Assembly (NCBI RefSeq): GCF_000803315.1
Contig: NZ_JRMH01000001.1
Span: 3,410,001 to 3,474,000 of the forward strand
Length of the DNA stretch: 64,000 nt
Direction of reading: 5' to 3'
DNA from: Pectobacterium actinidiae
GTDB lineage: Bacteria; Pseudomonadota; Gammaproteobacteria; Enterobacterales; Enterobacteriaceae
A program made the translations under genes and the position numbers. This document shows positions 20,998 to 31,215 of this stretch, one piece after another (the first letter of the stretch is position 1; each line of letters begins with the position of its first letter). Below the pieces are notes generated by a model that was given only the letters and a program-made list of their open reading frames with translations, was not told the origin of the DNA and made no database searches.

Positions 20998-21200
20998 ACA
21001 ATTTTTCCCACGTTGTGTTCGTTTGAACAATTCGCATCCAAGACGCGCACTTTCACAACAAAAAGTCTATTTTATCGACAGAAAAACAGGCGGTTACCTT
21101 GCCAAAGGCTGCGCACAGTAAAAATGAATATATCGATAAATGTGTGGGGGAAAAGCTGGGAATAACAAGTGCGTCCCGCGAACACGAGACGCATTGTCAA

Positions 21201-21386
21201 TCAATATGACGTTGGTTGAGATTTTTCGGCCTGAATACGCTGATAGATCTCTTCACGGTGGACAGAAACCTCTTTAGGTGCATTAACACCAATACGCACC
21301 TGGTTGCCTTTCACTCCTAATACGGTAACCGTTACCTCATCGCCGATCATGAGGGTTTCGCCAACTCGACGAGTCAAAATAAGCAT
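21201..21386 (-). CDS. csrA: Carbon storage regulator CsrA (RsmA)
   Basis: RNA-binding global regulator that blocks translation at GGA motifs; in soft-rot bacteria (as RsmA) it represses plant cell-wall-degrading enzymes and quorum sensing. The 61-residue sequence [16 protein letters not shown]... contains the RNA-contact residues Leu4 and Arg44 (VHREEI). An AAGGAGCAAAGA ribosome site precedes the ATG. A weak hairpin TGCGTC/GACGCA lies right after the stop. It lies between alaS and the tRNA operon, the standard context. Confidence 0.98.
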   Translation of the reverse strand: MLILTRRVGETLMIGDEVTVTVLGVKGNQVRIGVNAPKEVSVHREEIYQRIQAEKSQPTSY

Positions 21387-21643
21387 TCTTTGCTCCTTGA
21401 AAGATTATAAAGAGTCGGGTCTCTCTGTCTCCCCGCCATTATCCATCATGTGCCGTGAAAACGTAAACCTAGACGATGGTATAACCACACCACCACACCC
21501 CGGTTTGTCACTACTTGTTAGTTTAGTCGATATCAGTAGCTTGTGCTTTTGTTATCACAACAACAGGACTGAGCATGTAAAGCTTCAGAATATCTGAAGG
21601 TAACACACTTTCTATCCTGCTTGCCGGATCCTTTTCCGCAGAC

Positions 21644-21676
21644 AAAAACGCCACAACCAGAAAGTTATGGCGTTTT
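21644..21676 (-). terminator. Terminator of alaS
   Basis: On the minus strand AACGCCA... pairs with ...TGGCGTT followed by a T run, just after the alaS stop. The 323-base alaS-csrA gap otherwise contains only csrA upstream sequence. Confidence 0.75.
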
Positions 21677-21709
21677 GTTGGATAACACGAATGAAACGTT
21701 ATCTGTCGT

Positions 21710-24337
21710 TTATAGCTTAGCAGCAACCCAGGATTCAACGCTTGCCAGCGCAGCAGGCAGTGCAGACACGTCTGAACCACCAGCCTGAGCCATATCTGGG
21801 CGACCACCGCCTTTACCGCCAACCTGCTGGGCAACAAACCCAATCAGTTCACCAGCTTTTACGCGGTCAGTCAGATCTTTCGTTACACCTGAAATCAAGC
21901 TAACCCTGCCTTCTGCCGCCGTTCCGAGAACGATAACAGCAGACCCAAGCTGATTCTTCAGATCGTCAACCATCGTGCGCAGCAGTTTAGGATCCACATT
22001 GTCCAGTTGCGTAACCAGCAACTTCACGCCGTTAACTTCTTTTGCTTTGCCAGACAGCGACGAGCTTTCCTGCGCCGCTTGTTGAGCCTTCAACTGCTGA
22101 AGCTCTTTCTCCAACGCGCGGGCACGATCCAGAACAGAGCGTACCTTATCCGTCAGGTTGTGACTATCGCCTTTCAGCAATTGCGCGATGTCCTGCAAAA
22201 CGTCGCTCTGGCGATGTAGCGCGGACAGGGCATTTTCACCCGTGGTCGCTTCAATACGACGCACGCCAGCAGCAGTACCTGACTCAGAAATGATTTGGAA
22301 CAGACCGATATCACCAGTACGGCTTGCGTGCGTCCCCCCACAAAGTTCAATGGAGAAATCACCCATCGTCAGAACACGGACATGGTCATCGTACTTCTCA
22401 CCGAACAGCGCCATTGCGCCCTTCGCTCTCGCATCATCCAGCGCCATGACATCCGTTTGCACGGTAAGGTTACGACGGATTTGCGCATTGACGATATCCT
22501 CAACCTGACGAATCTGTTCAGGTTTCATCGCTTCCGTATGCGAGAAGTCAAAACGCAGATAGCTATCGTTAACCAGAGAGCCTTTCTGCGCAACGTGGTC
22601 GCCCAGAACCTGACGCAGCGCAGCATGCAGCAAGTGCGTCGCAGAGTGGTTCAGACGAATGCGATCGCGGCGTTGACTATCAACATTTGCATCGACACTG
22701 TCGTTAACACGCAGCGTACCCTGAGTCAGTTTACCGACATGACCAATTGCCTGACCGTATTTCTGAGTATCCTGAACGGCAAAGCTGACGCCCGCATTTT
22801 TCAGTTCGCCCTGGTCGCCAACCTGACCACCGGATTCACCATAAAATGGCGTTTCATTTAGAATCACAACCGCTTCATCACCTGCCGCAATCTGATCAAT
22901 CGCGTTTCCATTGTGATAAATCGCAATAACCTTCGCTTGCTGCTGCGTTTTTTCATAACCGCAGAATGGCGTGTTTTCATCCACACGGATGAGGCTGTTG
23001 TAATCTACGCCGAATCCGCTGGCTTCACGCGCGCGCTGACGCTGCGCCGTCATCGCGGCTTCAAAACCTTCTTCATCAACTTTCAGGCCGCGCTCGCGGC
23101 ACACATCCGCGGTGAGGTCGACAGGGAAACCATAGGTGTCATACAGGCGGAAGGCTGTTTCACCATCCAGGGTATCCCCTTTCAGGTTTTTAATTTCTTC
23201 GTCCAGCAGAGACAAGCCGCGTTCCAGCGTACGGGCAAACTGCTCTTCTTCCGTCTTCAGCGCCTGTTCAACCACTGACTGCTGTTTTTTCAATTCTTCG
23301 GCCGCGGGCCCCATGACGTGAATCAGCGGCGCAACGAGTTTGTAGAAGAAAGCATCCGTAGCGCCCAGCATATTCCCGTGGCGTGCAGCGCGGCGGATAA
23401 TACGGCGCAGAACATAACCACGGTTTTCATTAGATGGCATCACGCCATCGGCAATCAGGAACGCACAAGAGCGGATGTGGTCAGCGATAACACGCAGAGA
23501 TTTGTTGGTTAAATCTGTCGTTCCGACGGCTTTCGCTACCGCATCAATCAGCGTTTTGAACAAATCAATATCATAGTTTGAATTGACGTGCTGCAAGACG
23601 GCAGAAACGCGCTCTAACCCCATGCCGGTATCGACGGAAGGTTTTGGCAGTGGCAGCATTGTGCCGTCAATCTGACGGTTGAACTGCATAAACACCAGGT
23701 TCCAGATTTCGATATAGCGATCGCCGTCTTCATCAGGGCTTCCCGGCGGGCCACCTGCGATGTGGTCACCGTGATCGTAGAAAATCTCGGTACATGGACC
23801 ACACGGCCCCGTTTCACCCATCTGCCAGAAGTTATCAGAGGCGTAAGGTCCACCTTTGTTATCACCAATACGAATAATTCTTTCGCGCGGCACACCAACT
23901 TCATCAGCCCAAATGTCGTAGGCTTCATCATCCGTTGCGTACACCGTTACCCACAATTTTTCTTTCGGCAGATTGAACCACTGAGGAGACGTCAGCAGTT
24001 CCCACGCATAGCGAATCGCATCATGCTTGAAATAGTCACCGAAGCTGAAGTTACCCAGCATTTCAAAGAAGGTGTGGTGGCGTGCGGTATAACCTACGTT
24101 TTCCAGGTCATTATGTTTACCACCGGCACGTACGCAGCGCTGCGAGGTCGTCGCTCGGACATAGCTGCGTTTATCCAGACCGAGGAACACATCTTTGAAC
24201 TGGTTCATACCCGCATTGGTGAATAACAATGTCGGATCGTTGTTCGGCACCAGAGAGCTGCTATCAACAACCTGGTGTCCCTTACTGTGGAAAAAATCGA
24301 GAAACGCTTGACGGATCTCAGCGGTACTCTTGCTCAT
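21710..24337 (-). CDS. alaS: Alanyl-tRNA synthetase
   Basis: Charges tRNA-Ala and clears mischarged Ser/Gly. Class II catalytic domain (1-about 240; [19 protein letters not shown]), tRNA-recognition helices, editing domain with zinc ligands HSATHLLH and [11 protein letters not shown], and C-terminal C-Ala/oligomerisation domain ([12 protein letters not shown]). 875 residues, as in E. coli. Confidence 0.98.
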   Translation of the reverse strand: MSKSTAEIRQAFLDFFHSKGHQVVDSSSLVPNNDPTLLFTNAGMNQFKDVFLGLDKRSYVRATTSQRCVRAGGKHNDLENVGYTARHHTFFEMLGNFSFGDYFKHDAIRYAWELLTSPQWFNLPKEKLWVTVYATDDEAYDIWADEVGVPRERIIRIGDNKGGPYASDNFWQMGETGPCGPCTEIFYDHGDHIAGGPPGSPDEDGDRYIEIWNLVFMQFNRQIDGTMLPLPKPSVDTGMGLERVSAVLQHVNSNYDIDLFKTLIDAVAKAVGTTDLTNKSLRVIADHIRSCAFLIADGVMPSNENRGYVLRRIIRRAARHGNMLGATDAFFYKLVAPLIHVMGPAAEELKKQQSVVEQALKTEEEQFARTLERGLSLLDEEIKNLKGDTLDGETAFRLYDTYGFPVDLTADVCRERGLKVDEEGFEAAMTAQRQRAREASGFGVDYNSLIRVDENTPFCGYEKTQQQAKVIAIYHNGNAIDQIAAGDEAVVILNETPFYGESGGQVGDQGELKNAGVSFAVQDTQKYGQAIGHVGKLTQGTLRVNDSVDANVDSQRRDRIRLNHSATHLLHAALRQVLGDHVAQKGSLVNDSYLRFDFSHTEAMKPEQIRQVEDIVNAQIRRNLTVQTDVMALDDARAKGAMALFGEKYDDHVRVLTMGDFSIELCGGTHASRTGDIGLFQIISESGTAAGVRRIEATTGENALSALHRQSDVLQDIAQLLKGDSHNLTDKVRSVLDRARALEKELQQLKAQQAAQESSSLSGKAKEVNGVKLLVTQLDNVDPKLLRTMVDDLKNQLGSAVIVLGTAAEGRVSLISGVTKDLTDRVKAGELIGFVAQQVGGKGGGRPDMAQAGGSDVSALPAALASVESWVAAKL

Positions 24338-24475
24338 AATTGTCCTGGAATCAAGCTAGAAGAACAGATCGCGGGCAAGGTTAGTCCAGCATGCTGACGT
24401 TACCGAGCAACTCACGAACAAAAAAGTGGGAATAAGATAAATTTTCTTCGATGGGAAGTAAAATCCCGTGTGCGT

Positions 24476-24964
24476 TCAATCTGAAAAATTCGTATAAATT
24501 GACTGGATTTCTTCATGAAAGAAGCCACGATAGAGCAGATATCGCTGATGTTTGACTTTGTCTTTCCATTCATCGGACAGAGGATGCCCGAATTTTCGTT
24601 CCACAACCGATTTCGCTAGCGCGCACCAATCGATATCACTCTCGTTTAGTGCTGTGGCTAACGTTGTCTTATCGATTCCTTTCTGACTTAGCTCCATTTT
24701 GATCCGCTGGGCACCATAGCCTTTGCGGCTCCGGCTGCTGATATAGCGGCGAGCATAGCGCTCGTCATCCAACCAACCGTGTTCCTTGCAGTACGCAATA
24801 GCCGCTTCCACATCTTCTGCCGCAGTTTGGACTGTGGCTTCATCTGCTTCATCTTCTGCGCTTTCTGATTTATATAAATACGCCGCACATTTGCGGCGTA
24901 TCTCGGTTTCACTATAATCGCGAACAGAAAGCACGTTCATCGCATAGCGTAATGGTTTATTCAT
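24476..24964 (-). CDS. recX: RecA inhibitor RecX
   Basis: Binds RecA filaments and limits their extension and coprotease activity. 162 residues with the helical RecX repeats (AMNVLSVRDYSETEIRRKC, GWLDDERYARRYISSRSRKGYGAQRIKMEL). It starts 45 bases after recA, so it is read through from the SOS-controlled recA promoter. Confidence 0.95.
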   Translation of the reverse strand: MNKPLRYAMNVLSVRDYSETEIRRKCAAYLYKSESAEDEADEATVQTAAEDVEAAIAYCKEHGWLDDERYARRYISSRSRKGYGAQRIKMELSQKGIDKTTLATALNESDIDWCALAKSVVERKFGHPLSDEWKDKVKHQRYLLYRGFFHEEIQSIYTNFSD

Positions 24965-25009
24965 TCACCTATCCGCTGGAGTGCTCTGTCACAAGCCACT
25001 CAGCCACCA

Positions 25010-26083
25010 TTAAAACTCTTCGTTGCCTTCACCAGCGAATTCATCTTCGTCACGGCCATTTCCCGCTGTGGCTGGCGTCAGCTCATTGCCTTTATGCAGC
25101 AGCATTTCACGCAATTTCTTATCCAGTTCCGCAGCAATCGTCGGGTTCTCTTTCAGGAAATTACAGGCATTGGCTTTACCCTGACCAATCTTGTCGCCGT
25201 TATAGCTATACCAGGCACCCGCTTTCTCGATCAGCTTGTGTTTCACCCCCAGATCGACCAACTCACCGTGGATATTGATACCTTCGCCGTACAGAATTTG
25301 GAATTCAGCCTGTTTGAACGGTGCTGCCACTTTATTCTTCACGACTTTCACGCGAGTTTCGCTGCCGACAACTTCTTCGCCTTCTTTAATAGCGCCAGTA
25401 CGACGAATATCCAGACGAACAGAGGCATAAAACTTCAGAGCATTACCACCGGTGGTCGTTTCAGGGTTACCGAACATCACACCGATTTTCATACGAATCT
25501 GGTTAATGAAGATCAGCAGCGTATTGGCTTGCTTCAGGTTACCCGCCAGTTTACGCATAGCCTGGCTCATCATACGAGCAGCCAGCCCCATATGGGAATC
25601 ACCGATTTCACCTTCAATTTCGGCTTTCGGCGTTAGTGCTGCAACGGAGTCGACGATGATAACGTCAACAGCGCCAGAGCGCGTTAGTGCATCACAGATC
25701 TCCAACGCTTGCTCGCCAGTATCTGGCTGAGAACACAGCAGATTATCGATATCGACACCAAGCTTTTTCGCATAAATCGGATCCAGCGCATGCTCAGCAT
25801 CGATAAACGCACAGGTTTTGCCTTCGCGCTGAGCGGCGGCAATAACCTGTAAGGTCAGCGTTGTTTTACCAGAAGATTCCGGGCCATAAATCTCAACGAT
25901 ACGCCCCATCGGTAAACCACCGGCACCCAAAGCGATATCAAGTGACAAAGAGCCTGTAGAAATAGTTTCAACATCCATTGAGCGATCCTCGCCCAACCGC
26001 ATGATAGAACCTTTACCAAATTGCTTTTCGATTTGGCCCAGTGCTGCCGCAAGTGCCTTTTGTTTGTTCTCATCAATAGCCAT
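25010..26083 (-). CDS. recA: Recombinase RecA
   Basis: Central strand-exchange ATPase and SOS coprotease. [20 protein letters not shown] is the family start; Walker A GPESSGKT (67-74), Walker [12 protein letters not shown]1/L2 loops ([10 protein letters not shown] and [18 protein letters not shown]) and the acidic C-terminus are intact. I start at this ATG rather than five codons upstream because E. coli RecA begins here; length 357 residues. Confidence 0.98.
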   Translation of the reverse strand: MAIDENKQKALAAALGQIEKQFGKGSIMRLGEDRSMDVETISTGSLSLDIALGAGGLPMGRIVEIYGPESSGKTTLTLQVIAAAQREGKTCAFIDAEHALDPIYAKKLGVDIDNLLCSQPDTGEQALEICDALTRSGAVDVIIVDSVAALTPKAEIEGEIGDSHMGLAARMMSQAMRKLAGNLKQANTLLIFINQIRMKIGVMFGNPETTTGGNALKFYASVRLDIRRTGAIKEGEEVVGSETRVKVVKNKVAAPFKQAEFQILYGEGINIHGELVDLGVKHKLIEKAGAWYSYNGDKIGQGKANACNFLKENPTIAAELDKKLREMLLHKGNELTPATAGNGRDEDEFAGEGNEEF

Positions 26084-26160
26084 TTCTGCTCCTGTCATGC
26101 GGCGTAAAGCTACTGTCTCTACGCGGCTGCTTAATCATGAATTGCCGAATAATTACTGAC

Positions 26161-26188
26161 ATTATACTGTATGCGCATACAGCATCAA
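26161..26188 (-). promoter_or_regulatory. recA promoter with embedded LexA (SOS) box
   Basis: TTGATG and TATAAT lie exactly 16 bases apart; the spacer is the perfect palindrome CTGTATGCGCATACAG, a canonical LexA site (CTGT-N8-ACAG). The layout is the same as in E. coli recA. Confidence 0.95.
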
Positions 26189-26190
26189 GG

Positions 26191-26685
26191 TTATTTTTTC
26201 AGAAACGTGTCGAGCAACGTTTGCAGCGCAAAATGGACCGATTGCAGACGAACCGCGTTTCTGTCTCCGCTGAACCGCATTGTCCGGGTGAATGCCCCCC
26301 CCTCTTTGCCTGTGAAGCCAAACCATACCGTACCGACAGGCTTCTCTTCCGTCCCCCCGTCTGGCCCGGCGACACCACTTACTGATATGGAAAAATCAGC
26401 ATCGACGGCGTGTAACGCTCCTGACGCCATCTCATTAACGACGGCTTCACTCACCGCACCATGCCGTTCCAGTGTCTCTGCGTTCACATTCACCAGACGC
26501 TGCTTGGCCAGATTGCTGTATGTCACAAAGCCATAGTCAAACCAGCCAGAGCTACCTGCGATATCGGTAATAGACTTAGCCAGCCAGCCTCCGGTGCAGG
26601 ATTCTGCACACGTCAACGTGGCACCACGCGCCTTCAATTTCTCACCCACCAAAGCACTTAACCGCAGAATGTCAGCTTCCGTCAT
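26191..26685 (-). CDS. pncC: Nicotinamide-nucleotide amidase (CinA C-terminal family)
   Basis: Deamidates NMN to nicotinic acid mononucleotide in NAD recycling. Single-domain CinA-C protein, 164 residues, with TCAESCTGGWLAKSITDIAGSS (active-site Ser in ESCTGG, split here only by its length), YSNLAKQRLV and SVSGVAGPDGGTEEKPVGTV. It lies just upstream of recA, the conserved enterobacterial place. Confidence 0.95.
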   Translation of the reverse strand: MTEADILRLSALVGEKLKARGATLTCAESCTGGWLAKSITDIAGSSGWFDYGFVTYSNLAKQRLVNVNAETLERHGAVSEAVVNEMASGALHAVDADFSISVSGVAGPDGGTEEKPVGTVWFGFTGKEGGAFTRTMRFSGDRNAVRLQSVHFALQTLLDTFLKK

Positions 26686-26920
26686 TGCCGCCTCATCTTA
26701 ATCAAGGATTGTTGGGTCAGGGTAACACTTTTCCCCGAAAAAGACGTCCCGCGACACGGTATGCGAAGCGCATAGCAAAGCAGATGAAAAAGGGATGAAA
26801 ATCGAAGAGGATCGAATAAAACGCCGTCGAAGAATCAGGAAGAAAATAGCGCTACCCTAATAGATTGTCGGTCGGCAGGGATACAGAGGGAATAGGCGCG
26901 ATTAATAGTAATGAGACAAG

Positions 26921-27256
26921 TTACATACAGCCAGCGCAACTGGTGCATCGCCAGTCCTGCTTATTTATAGCCCGAAAGAAATATCTAAAATAGCACTCTT
27001 CGATAGGGATATTATTTTCTTCAAAGCTATCGGCCAGCCAGTCGATATTTTCCAGAATCCAATCATCCTCATCTAACCCGTCCCGGTACATTTCATCATC
27101 AGGATCAATGATAGAGTAAATCCCCATCGTTCCCATATGATTTTCTTTATATTTTTCCGGTAATGTGAACTCTTTTTCTTTATAAGATATTAACCAGTGG
27201 CCGTGACAAAGCAGGTTACCATTACGGCTCCACTTAGCAACAAATGGGTTAGTCAT
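26921..27256 (-). CDS. Hypothetical acidic protein, immunity-like size
   Basis: A 111-residue acidic protein that I do not recognise. Visible features: an N-terminal WSRNGNLLCHGHWLISYK, an Asp/Glu-rich centre (DPDDEMYRDGLDEDDWILENIDWLADSFEENN) described here in part, and a C-terminal cysteine cluster CTSCAGC that could bind metal. I start at the ATG behind TAGGAAT rather than six codons upstream. It stands alone after the core region; its size and acidity resemble orphan immunity proteins, but nothing proves that. Confidence 0.55.
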   Translation of the reverse strand: MTNPFVAKWSRNGNLLCHGHWLISYKEKEFTLPEKYKENHMGTMGIYSIIDPDDEMYRDGLDEDDWILENIDWLADSFEENNIPIEECYFRYFFRAINKQDWRCTSCAGCM

Positions 27257-27462
27257 ATTTATTCCTACCAGCATAAAAGCTGGTTATAAACGTATCGCGA
27301 GATATTTATAAAGTATAATTCCCTCACGATCAACATGTCATTTACAAGCCCAAATATAGGGATAACCATCTATTACACCTTAATAGGTATAGAGCCATTA
27401 ACAATAAATTGATAAATATCAAATCACATAAAAATAAAATATCTAAACAGGGAAATTCAAAT

Positions 27463-27489
27463 AAAAAAAGCCCACTAAAAATAGTGGGC
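27463..27489 (-). terminator. Strong minus-strand terminator without an assigned gene
   Basis: GCCCACT and AGTGGGC stems followed by seven T residues on the minus strand. No minus-strand protein gene lies upstream (genes from 27.7 to 30.7 kb are on the plus strand), so a small RNA ending here is a fair guess. The rest of the 481-base gap 27257-27737 shows no convincing gene; a 66-codon frame across this hairpin reads through the terminator and is not credible. Confidence 0.6.
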
Positions 27490-27737
27490 GGGGTACGGCT
27501 ATTATCGTTATGTAAAAACCCTGGTGTTTTACGGCACTTCATTCGGCTTCTGTCTGACTCTTACAATACTGAGCGAACATTAACGCAACATTAGGCGTGG
27601 AAAAATTCTGACGATTGCTGTGATAGCCTGCACCAACACTATCGCCATCGTCTCCGCTTTGCTTCGTTGGTCGAGATCGGTCAGAATGGCGTGTATATGC
27701 CCATAAAGGGGTAATAATCCATTAGGGAGGATGACGG

Positions 27738-28226
27738 GTGTTTCCCTCTTTCTTAAGAAGAACCGCAGCGAAAAACGGCAGCTATGCCAATGAAATCAGC
27801 AGCAGCATTACGATCAATCGCCCGGCGGGACGCTTGTTTGATCTCTGGCGCAAACCGGAAACGTTGCCAATCCTGATGGGCCATTTCGCCAGTATCGAGA
27901 TACTGAACCATACCGATTCCAACTGGCGGATTAACACGCCGATTGGCGCGCTGATTGAGTGGCAGGCTCGTATTATTGATGAAAAACCGGGAGAGTATAT
28001 CCACTGGCGTTCGCTGGAAGGGGCTCGGGTTCCAAATGAAGGCAGGCTTTCTTTTCAACCTGCCACATCGGAAGCGGGTACAACCGTAACCCTGACGATT
28101 CGCTACAATCCACCGGGGGGGTTGATTGGGAAAAAGATCGGCCAAATGTTTGATATGTTTTCTCGCGATATGCTGACAAAAACGCTCTATCGTTTCAAAA
28201 AATTGGCGGAGGATGAGCCGGTGTAA
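27738..28226 (+). CDS. SRPBCC-family protein (polyketide cyclase/START-like)
   Basis: A 162-residue protein with a SRPBCC ligand-binding fold: SSSITINRPAGRLFDLWRKPETLPILM is the typical first strand-helix, followed by IEWQARIIDEKPGEYIHWRS and VTLTIRYNPPGGLIGKKIGQMF. Family members (COG5637) are small hydrophobic ligand or stress-related proteins of mostly unknown role. The start is GTG, 7 bases behind GGGAGG. The next gene, marC, follows after 82 bases. Confidence 0.8.
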   Translation: MFPSFLRRTAAKNGSYANEISSSITINRPAGRLFDLWRKPETLPILMGHFASIEILNHTDSNWRINTPIGALIEWQARIIDEKPGEYIHWRSLEGARVPNEGRLSFQPATSEAGTTVTLTIRYNPPGGLIGKKIGQMFDMFSRDMLTKTLYRFKKLAEDEPV

Positions 28227-28308
28227 GCCGCATCAGACACCATAGCAACAGGTCATCATTGACCGTTTTCCTGAACTGACGCAAGCGCCCCAATAAAAGG
28301 AACGTAGA

Positions 28309-28983
28309 ATGCTGGAATTGATTCAAACCATTGGTCTTGGTCTGGTGTTAATCCTGCCACTCGCGAACCCACTGACAACGGTAGCGGTATTTTTAGCGAT
28401 GTCCGGCAACATGAGCCAAGGGGAACGAAATCGTCAGATCTTCCAGGCCTCGCTCTACGTCTTCATCATTATGACCGTCGCGTACTACGCGGGTCAGGTC
28501 GTGATGAATACCTTCGGAATTTCCATTCCCGGGTTGCGCATTGCGGGTGGACTCATCGTAGCATTTATCGGTTTTCGCATGCTTTTCCCTCAGCAAAAGC
28601 CAGAACATGCGCCTGAAGTCAAAAGCAAAAAAGAAGAAATCAACGACAGTTTCTCTGCCAATGAGGTCAATATCGCCTTCGTTCCGCTGGCGATGCCCAG
28701 CACCGCAGGGCCAGGAACCATTGCCCTCATCATCAGTTCAGCCTCACAAATCAAGAGCGGCGTCGATATCACGCCATGGGTGATTACCGTGGCTCCCGTA
28801 CTCACGTTTATGTTGATCAGCTTGATCGTCTGGCTCAGTCTGAAAAGCTCAGGCCTGATTATGCGCCTGATCGGGAAAAGCGGCATTGAAGCCATTTCAC
28901 GGCTGATGGGATTCCTTCTGGTTTGCATGGGCGTGCAGTTCATCATTAACGGTACGCTGGAGATCGTGCATTCTCTCCATTAA
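28309..28983 (+). CDS. marC: MarC-family inner membrane protein
   Basis: Six-helix inner membrane protein of the MarC/NAAT family, 224 residues. [20 protein letters not shown], the helix [20 protein letters not shown] and [18 protein letters not shown] closely match E. coli MarC. Despite the name no role in multidrug resistance has been demonstrated; relatives transport amino acids in archaea. RBS AAAGGAA precedes the ATG. Confidence 0.9.
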   Translation: MLELIQTIGLGLVLILPLANPLTTVAVFLAMSGNMSQGERNRQIFQASLYVFIIMTVAYYAGQVVMNTFGISIPGLRIAGGLIVAFIGFRMLFPQQKPEHAPEVKSKKEEINDSFSANEVNIAFVPLAMPSTAGPGTIALIISSASQIKSGVDITPWVITVAPVLTFMLISLIVWLSLKSSGLIMRLIGKSGIEAISRLMGFLLVCMGVQFIINGTLEIVHSLH

Positions 28984-29130
28984 GTTGAAACGTTGCCAGA
29001 TAGTCCAATTAACGTCTATAACTTTGAATAGCGGGGTTTATTTAACGGCCGTAAGCGATGTTCTACCCGTGTGACATAACAACAATAAAGATTAATTTTG
29101 CTTACCTAGCGGAAAGTAGGTGCGGCCACC

Positions 29131-30729
29131 ATGAAAATAAAAAAACGATTCTCAATCAATTTACGTTCACTCATTTTATCCCTCGCCATTATCAGCATGA
29201 TCATCACGCTGACCAATGCCTATGTGGCTGTTTATAACGTACAGAAGAAGCTCATTACCGATCAGATACTGAGTTCGAACCTTAACTATTCGTCCAAATT
29301 AGCGGCGACCACAGAAAGTTTTTTATCTTCGGCACAGCAGGAGCTGGCTTACAGCGCGACATCAGTAGCCGATAGTTTTAGTGACGATGCGGCGCTATTG
29401 GAGAAAAGTGAACAGACATACCGCATGAGCCAAAGTTTTAATTCTATTTTCATTGCGGATACCCAGAATCAAATACATGCGGTTTATCCAACCTCGTTGA
29501 ATCTGAAAGGAAGCAAACTAACCTCAGAGGCCAGTAAGCAGGCACTGATGGAACAGAAACCGTTAATCAGCCAGCCCTATACTTCTCTGACAGGGAATTT
29601 AATCGTACTGGTGTCCTCCCCGATAAAAGACAAACAGGGAAATTATCTCGGTTACATCGGTGGGACGATTTATTTAAAGAGTGAAAGCGTCTTAAACGAA
29701 TTCATGAATACCCATTTCTATAACGATTACTCCAGCGTTTACGTGATCGATAAAAATGGGATTGTTCTCTACCATCAGAATAAGCTGTGGGTCGGCAAGC
29801 CCGTTAATGACGAAAGAATCAAAGAGGTGTTTCGGAACAAAAAAAGTGGCACCGCCGCCATGCCCGATATGCAGGGTATGCCGTCTCTGGCTGGTTTTGA
29901 TACGGTCAATTCATCCGGTTGGATCATCATTACCTTACACCCTTATCAAACCGTTATCGATTTGCTCGACAGCGTGATGCGATCCGTCATATATGAAGGT
30001 GCGCCGGTGATGATATTAACGCTCATTGCGCTCACCCTACTCGCTTTCTCTATTGCCAACCCTCTGCGCTTATTGGCCGTTTCTGCCAGTAAAATGGAGG
30101 AACCTGACGTCATTGAAAAAATTAAGAAAGTCCCCTCCTGGTATTTTGAGGTTGACCAGCTAAAACGCGTCATTCTTTTCGGTACTCTGCTGCTGCACAA
30201 ACGAATCGGCAAACTGAGTTTGCAAGCCCATACCGATCCGCTCACCGGGTTACTCAACCGCCGTGGTATCTATGAAAACATCGAACTCATTCTGTCGAAG
30301 AGTCATCAGGTTGCCGCCATCGTGATTGATATTGACCATTTTAAACGTGTGAATGATACCTACGGGCACAATATTGGCGACGATGTCATCAGGCTACTGG
30401 CTCAAAATATTAAGCAGGGCTCACGCGAATCCGATCTGATTTGTCGCACCGGAGGGGAGGAATTCCTTGCGCTCCTGCCTGATACGGACATAAAGCAAGC
30501 CGCCGACATTGCCGAACGCCTGCGTAAAAAAGTCGAAAAAATGCCGCTGCCTATTCCTGAAAACATCACTATTTCATTAGGCGTCACCTGTTTTATTCCG
30601 GGAGCGGAACAGATCGATAGTATTTTGAAAATCGCGGATGATGCACTCTATCAGGCCAAGCATGAAGGAAGAAACCGGGTCGTCACCAAAATCGTTCCCG
30701 GCAGTTCAGTCAATAGCAACACAGAGTAA
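29131..30729 (+). CDS. Membrane diguanylate cyclase with Cache-like sensor
   Basis: Synthesises the second messenger c-di-GMP. Layout: TM helix (about 12-33), extracytoplasmic double-Cache-like region (about 40-275; SSVYVIDKNGIVLYH and GWIIITLHPY), second TM helix (about 290-310), short linker, GGDEF domain (about 366-520). The active motif GGEEF (441-445) is intact and an inhibitory RxxD site (RESD, 432-435) lies five residues before it, so product feedback is expected. 532 residues. The ligand sensed is unknown. It stands alone; the terminator-like hairpin after it points the other way. Confidence 0.9.
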   Translation: MKIKKRFSINLRSLILSLAIISMIITLTNAYVAVYNVQKKLITDQILSSNLNYSSKLAATTESFLSSAQQELAYSATSVADSFSDDAALLEKSEQTYRMSQSFNSIFIADTQNQIHAVYPTSLNLKGSKLTSEASKQALMEQKPLISQPYTSLTGNLIVLVSSPIKDKQGNYLGYIGGTIYLKSESVLNEFMNTHFYNDYSSVYVIDKNGIVLYHQNKLWVGKPVNDERIKEVFRNKKSGTAAMPDMQGMPSLAGFDTVNSSGWIIITLHPYQTVIDLLDSVMRSVIYEGAPVMILTLIALTLLAFSIANPLRLLAVSASKMEEPDVIEKIKKVPSWYFEVDQLKRVILFGTLLLHKRIGKLSLQAHTDPLTGLLNRRGIYENIELILSKSHQVAAIVIDIDHFKRVNDTYGHNIGDDVIRLLAQNIKQGSRESDLICRTGGEEFLALLPDTDIKQAADIAERLRKKVEKMPLPIPENITISLGVTCFIPGAEQIDSILKIADDALYQAKHEGRNRVVTKIVPGSSVNSNTE

Positions 30730-30767
30730 GCACACTCAGCGCCAATCCAGTTCGCTGAAAATCAGGC

Positions 30768-30862
30768 AAAAAAAACCCGCACGAGGCGGGTAAGGTCATT
30801 CTAATGACAGGGATGGTTAACTACACAACACTCACAGGGATGTGAGGTACTGACAAGGGATG
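30768..30862 (-). ncRNA. Candidate small RNA of about 95 bases
   Basis: On the minus strand an extended -10 element TGCTATAGT (30868-30876) would start a transcript near 30862, ending at the hairpin ACCCGC/GCGGGT followed by eight T residues. No start codon with a ribosome site and useful frame lies between. The transcript would carry three CATCCC repeats in unpaired positions, a possible pairing seed. I do not recognise it as a named sRNA. The remainder of the gap 30730-31215 holds no gene that I can support. Confidence 0.45.
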
Positions 30863-31215
30863 CAAGGACTATAGCAAGCCAAATGTATAGTATTGTCATC
30901 GGCAAGTAAGGTTAATCTGCCGGTTGTAAAACAACATTGGCGATACGTCCCAGCCACCCTATCTGGCTATTTCAGCCGACGTTCCCGACCATAAGATCCA
31001 TGATTTCTCTTCCGCCAAAAGAGTCCACTGCATCATACCGTCATCCGGCGAGGATAAGGCGGATCCACACCGCCCCCTTCCTTTCCCTGCCATCGCCATC
31101 TTCAGGCACATTCACTTTACCGCCGACCGTATCAGGTATTACTCTGATGGGATGACTTGTCATGACCGGGCTGGCAAACTTTTGCCGACTTTTTCAAAAT
31201 CTTACGAGGCGATGC

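Noticed and set aside
22295..22861. 188-codon plus-strand ORF inside alaS
   Set aside because: Antisense frame within alaS; the alaS reading is fully supported by family motifs.
27342..27542. 66-codon minus-strand ORF
   Set aside because: It reads straight through an intrinsic terminator hairpin and lacks a ribosome site; a non-coding RNA is more plausible.
30937..31155. 72-codon plus-strand ORF upstream of grxB
   Set aside because: Pro/Ser-rich composition without a ribosome site; the opposite strand gives a short GGKVNVPEDGDGRERKG-like reading that might be a gene remnant, but neither is convincing.
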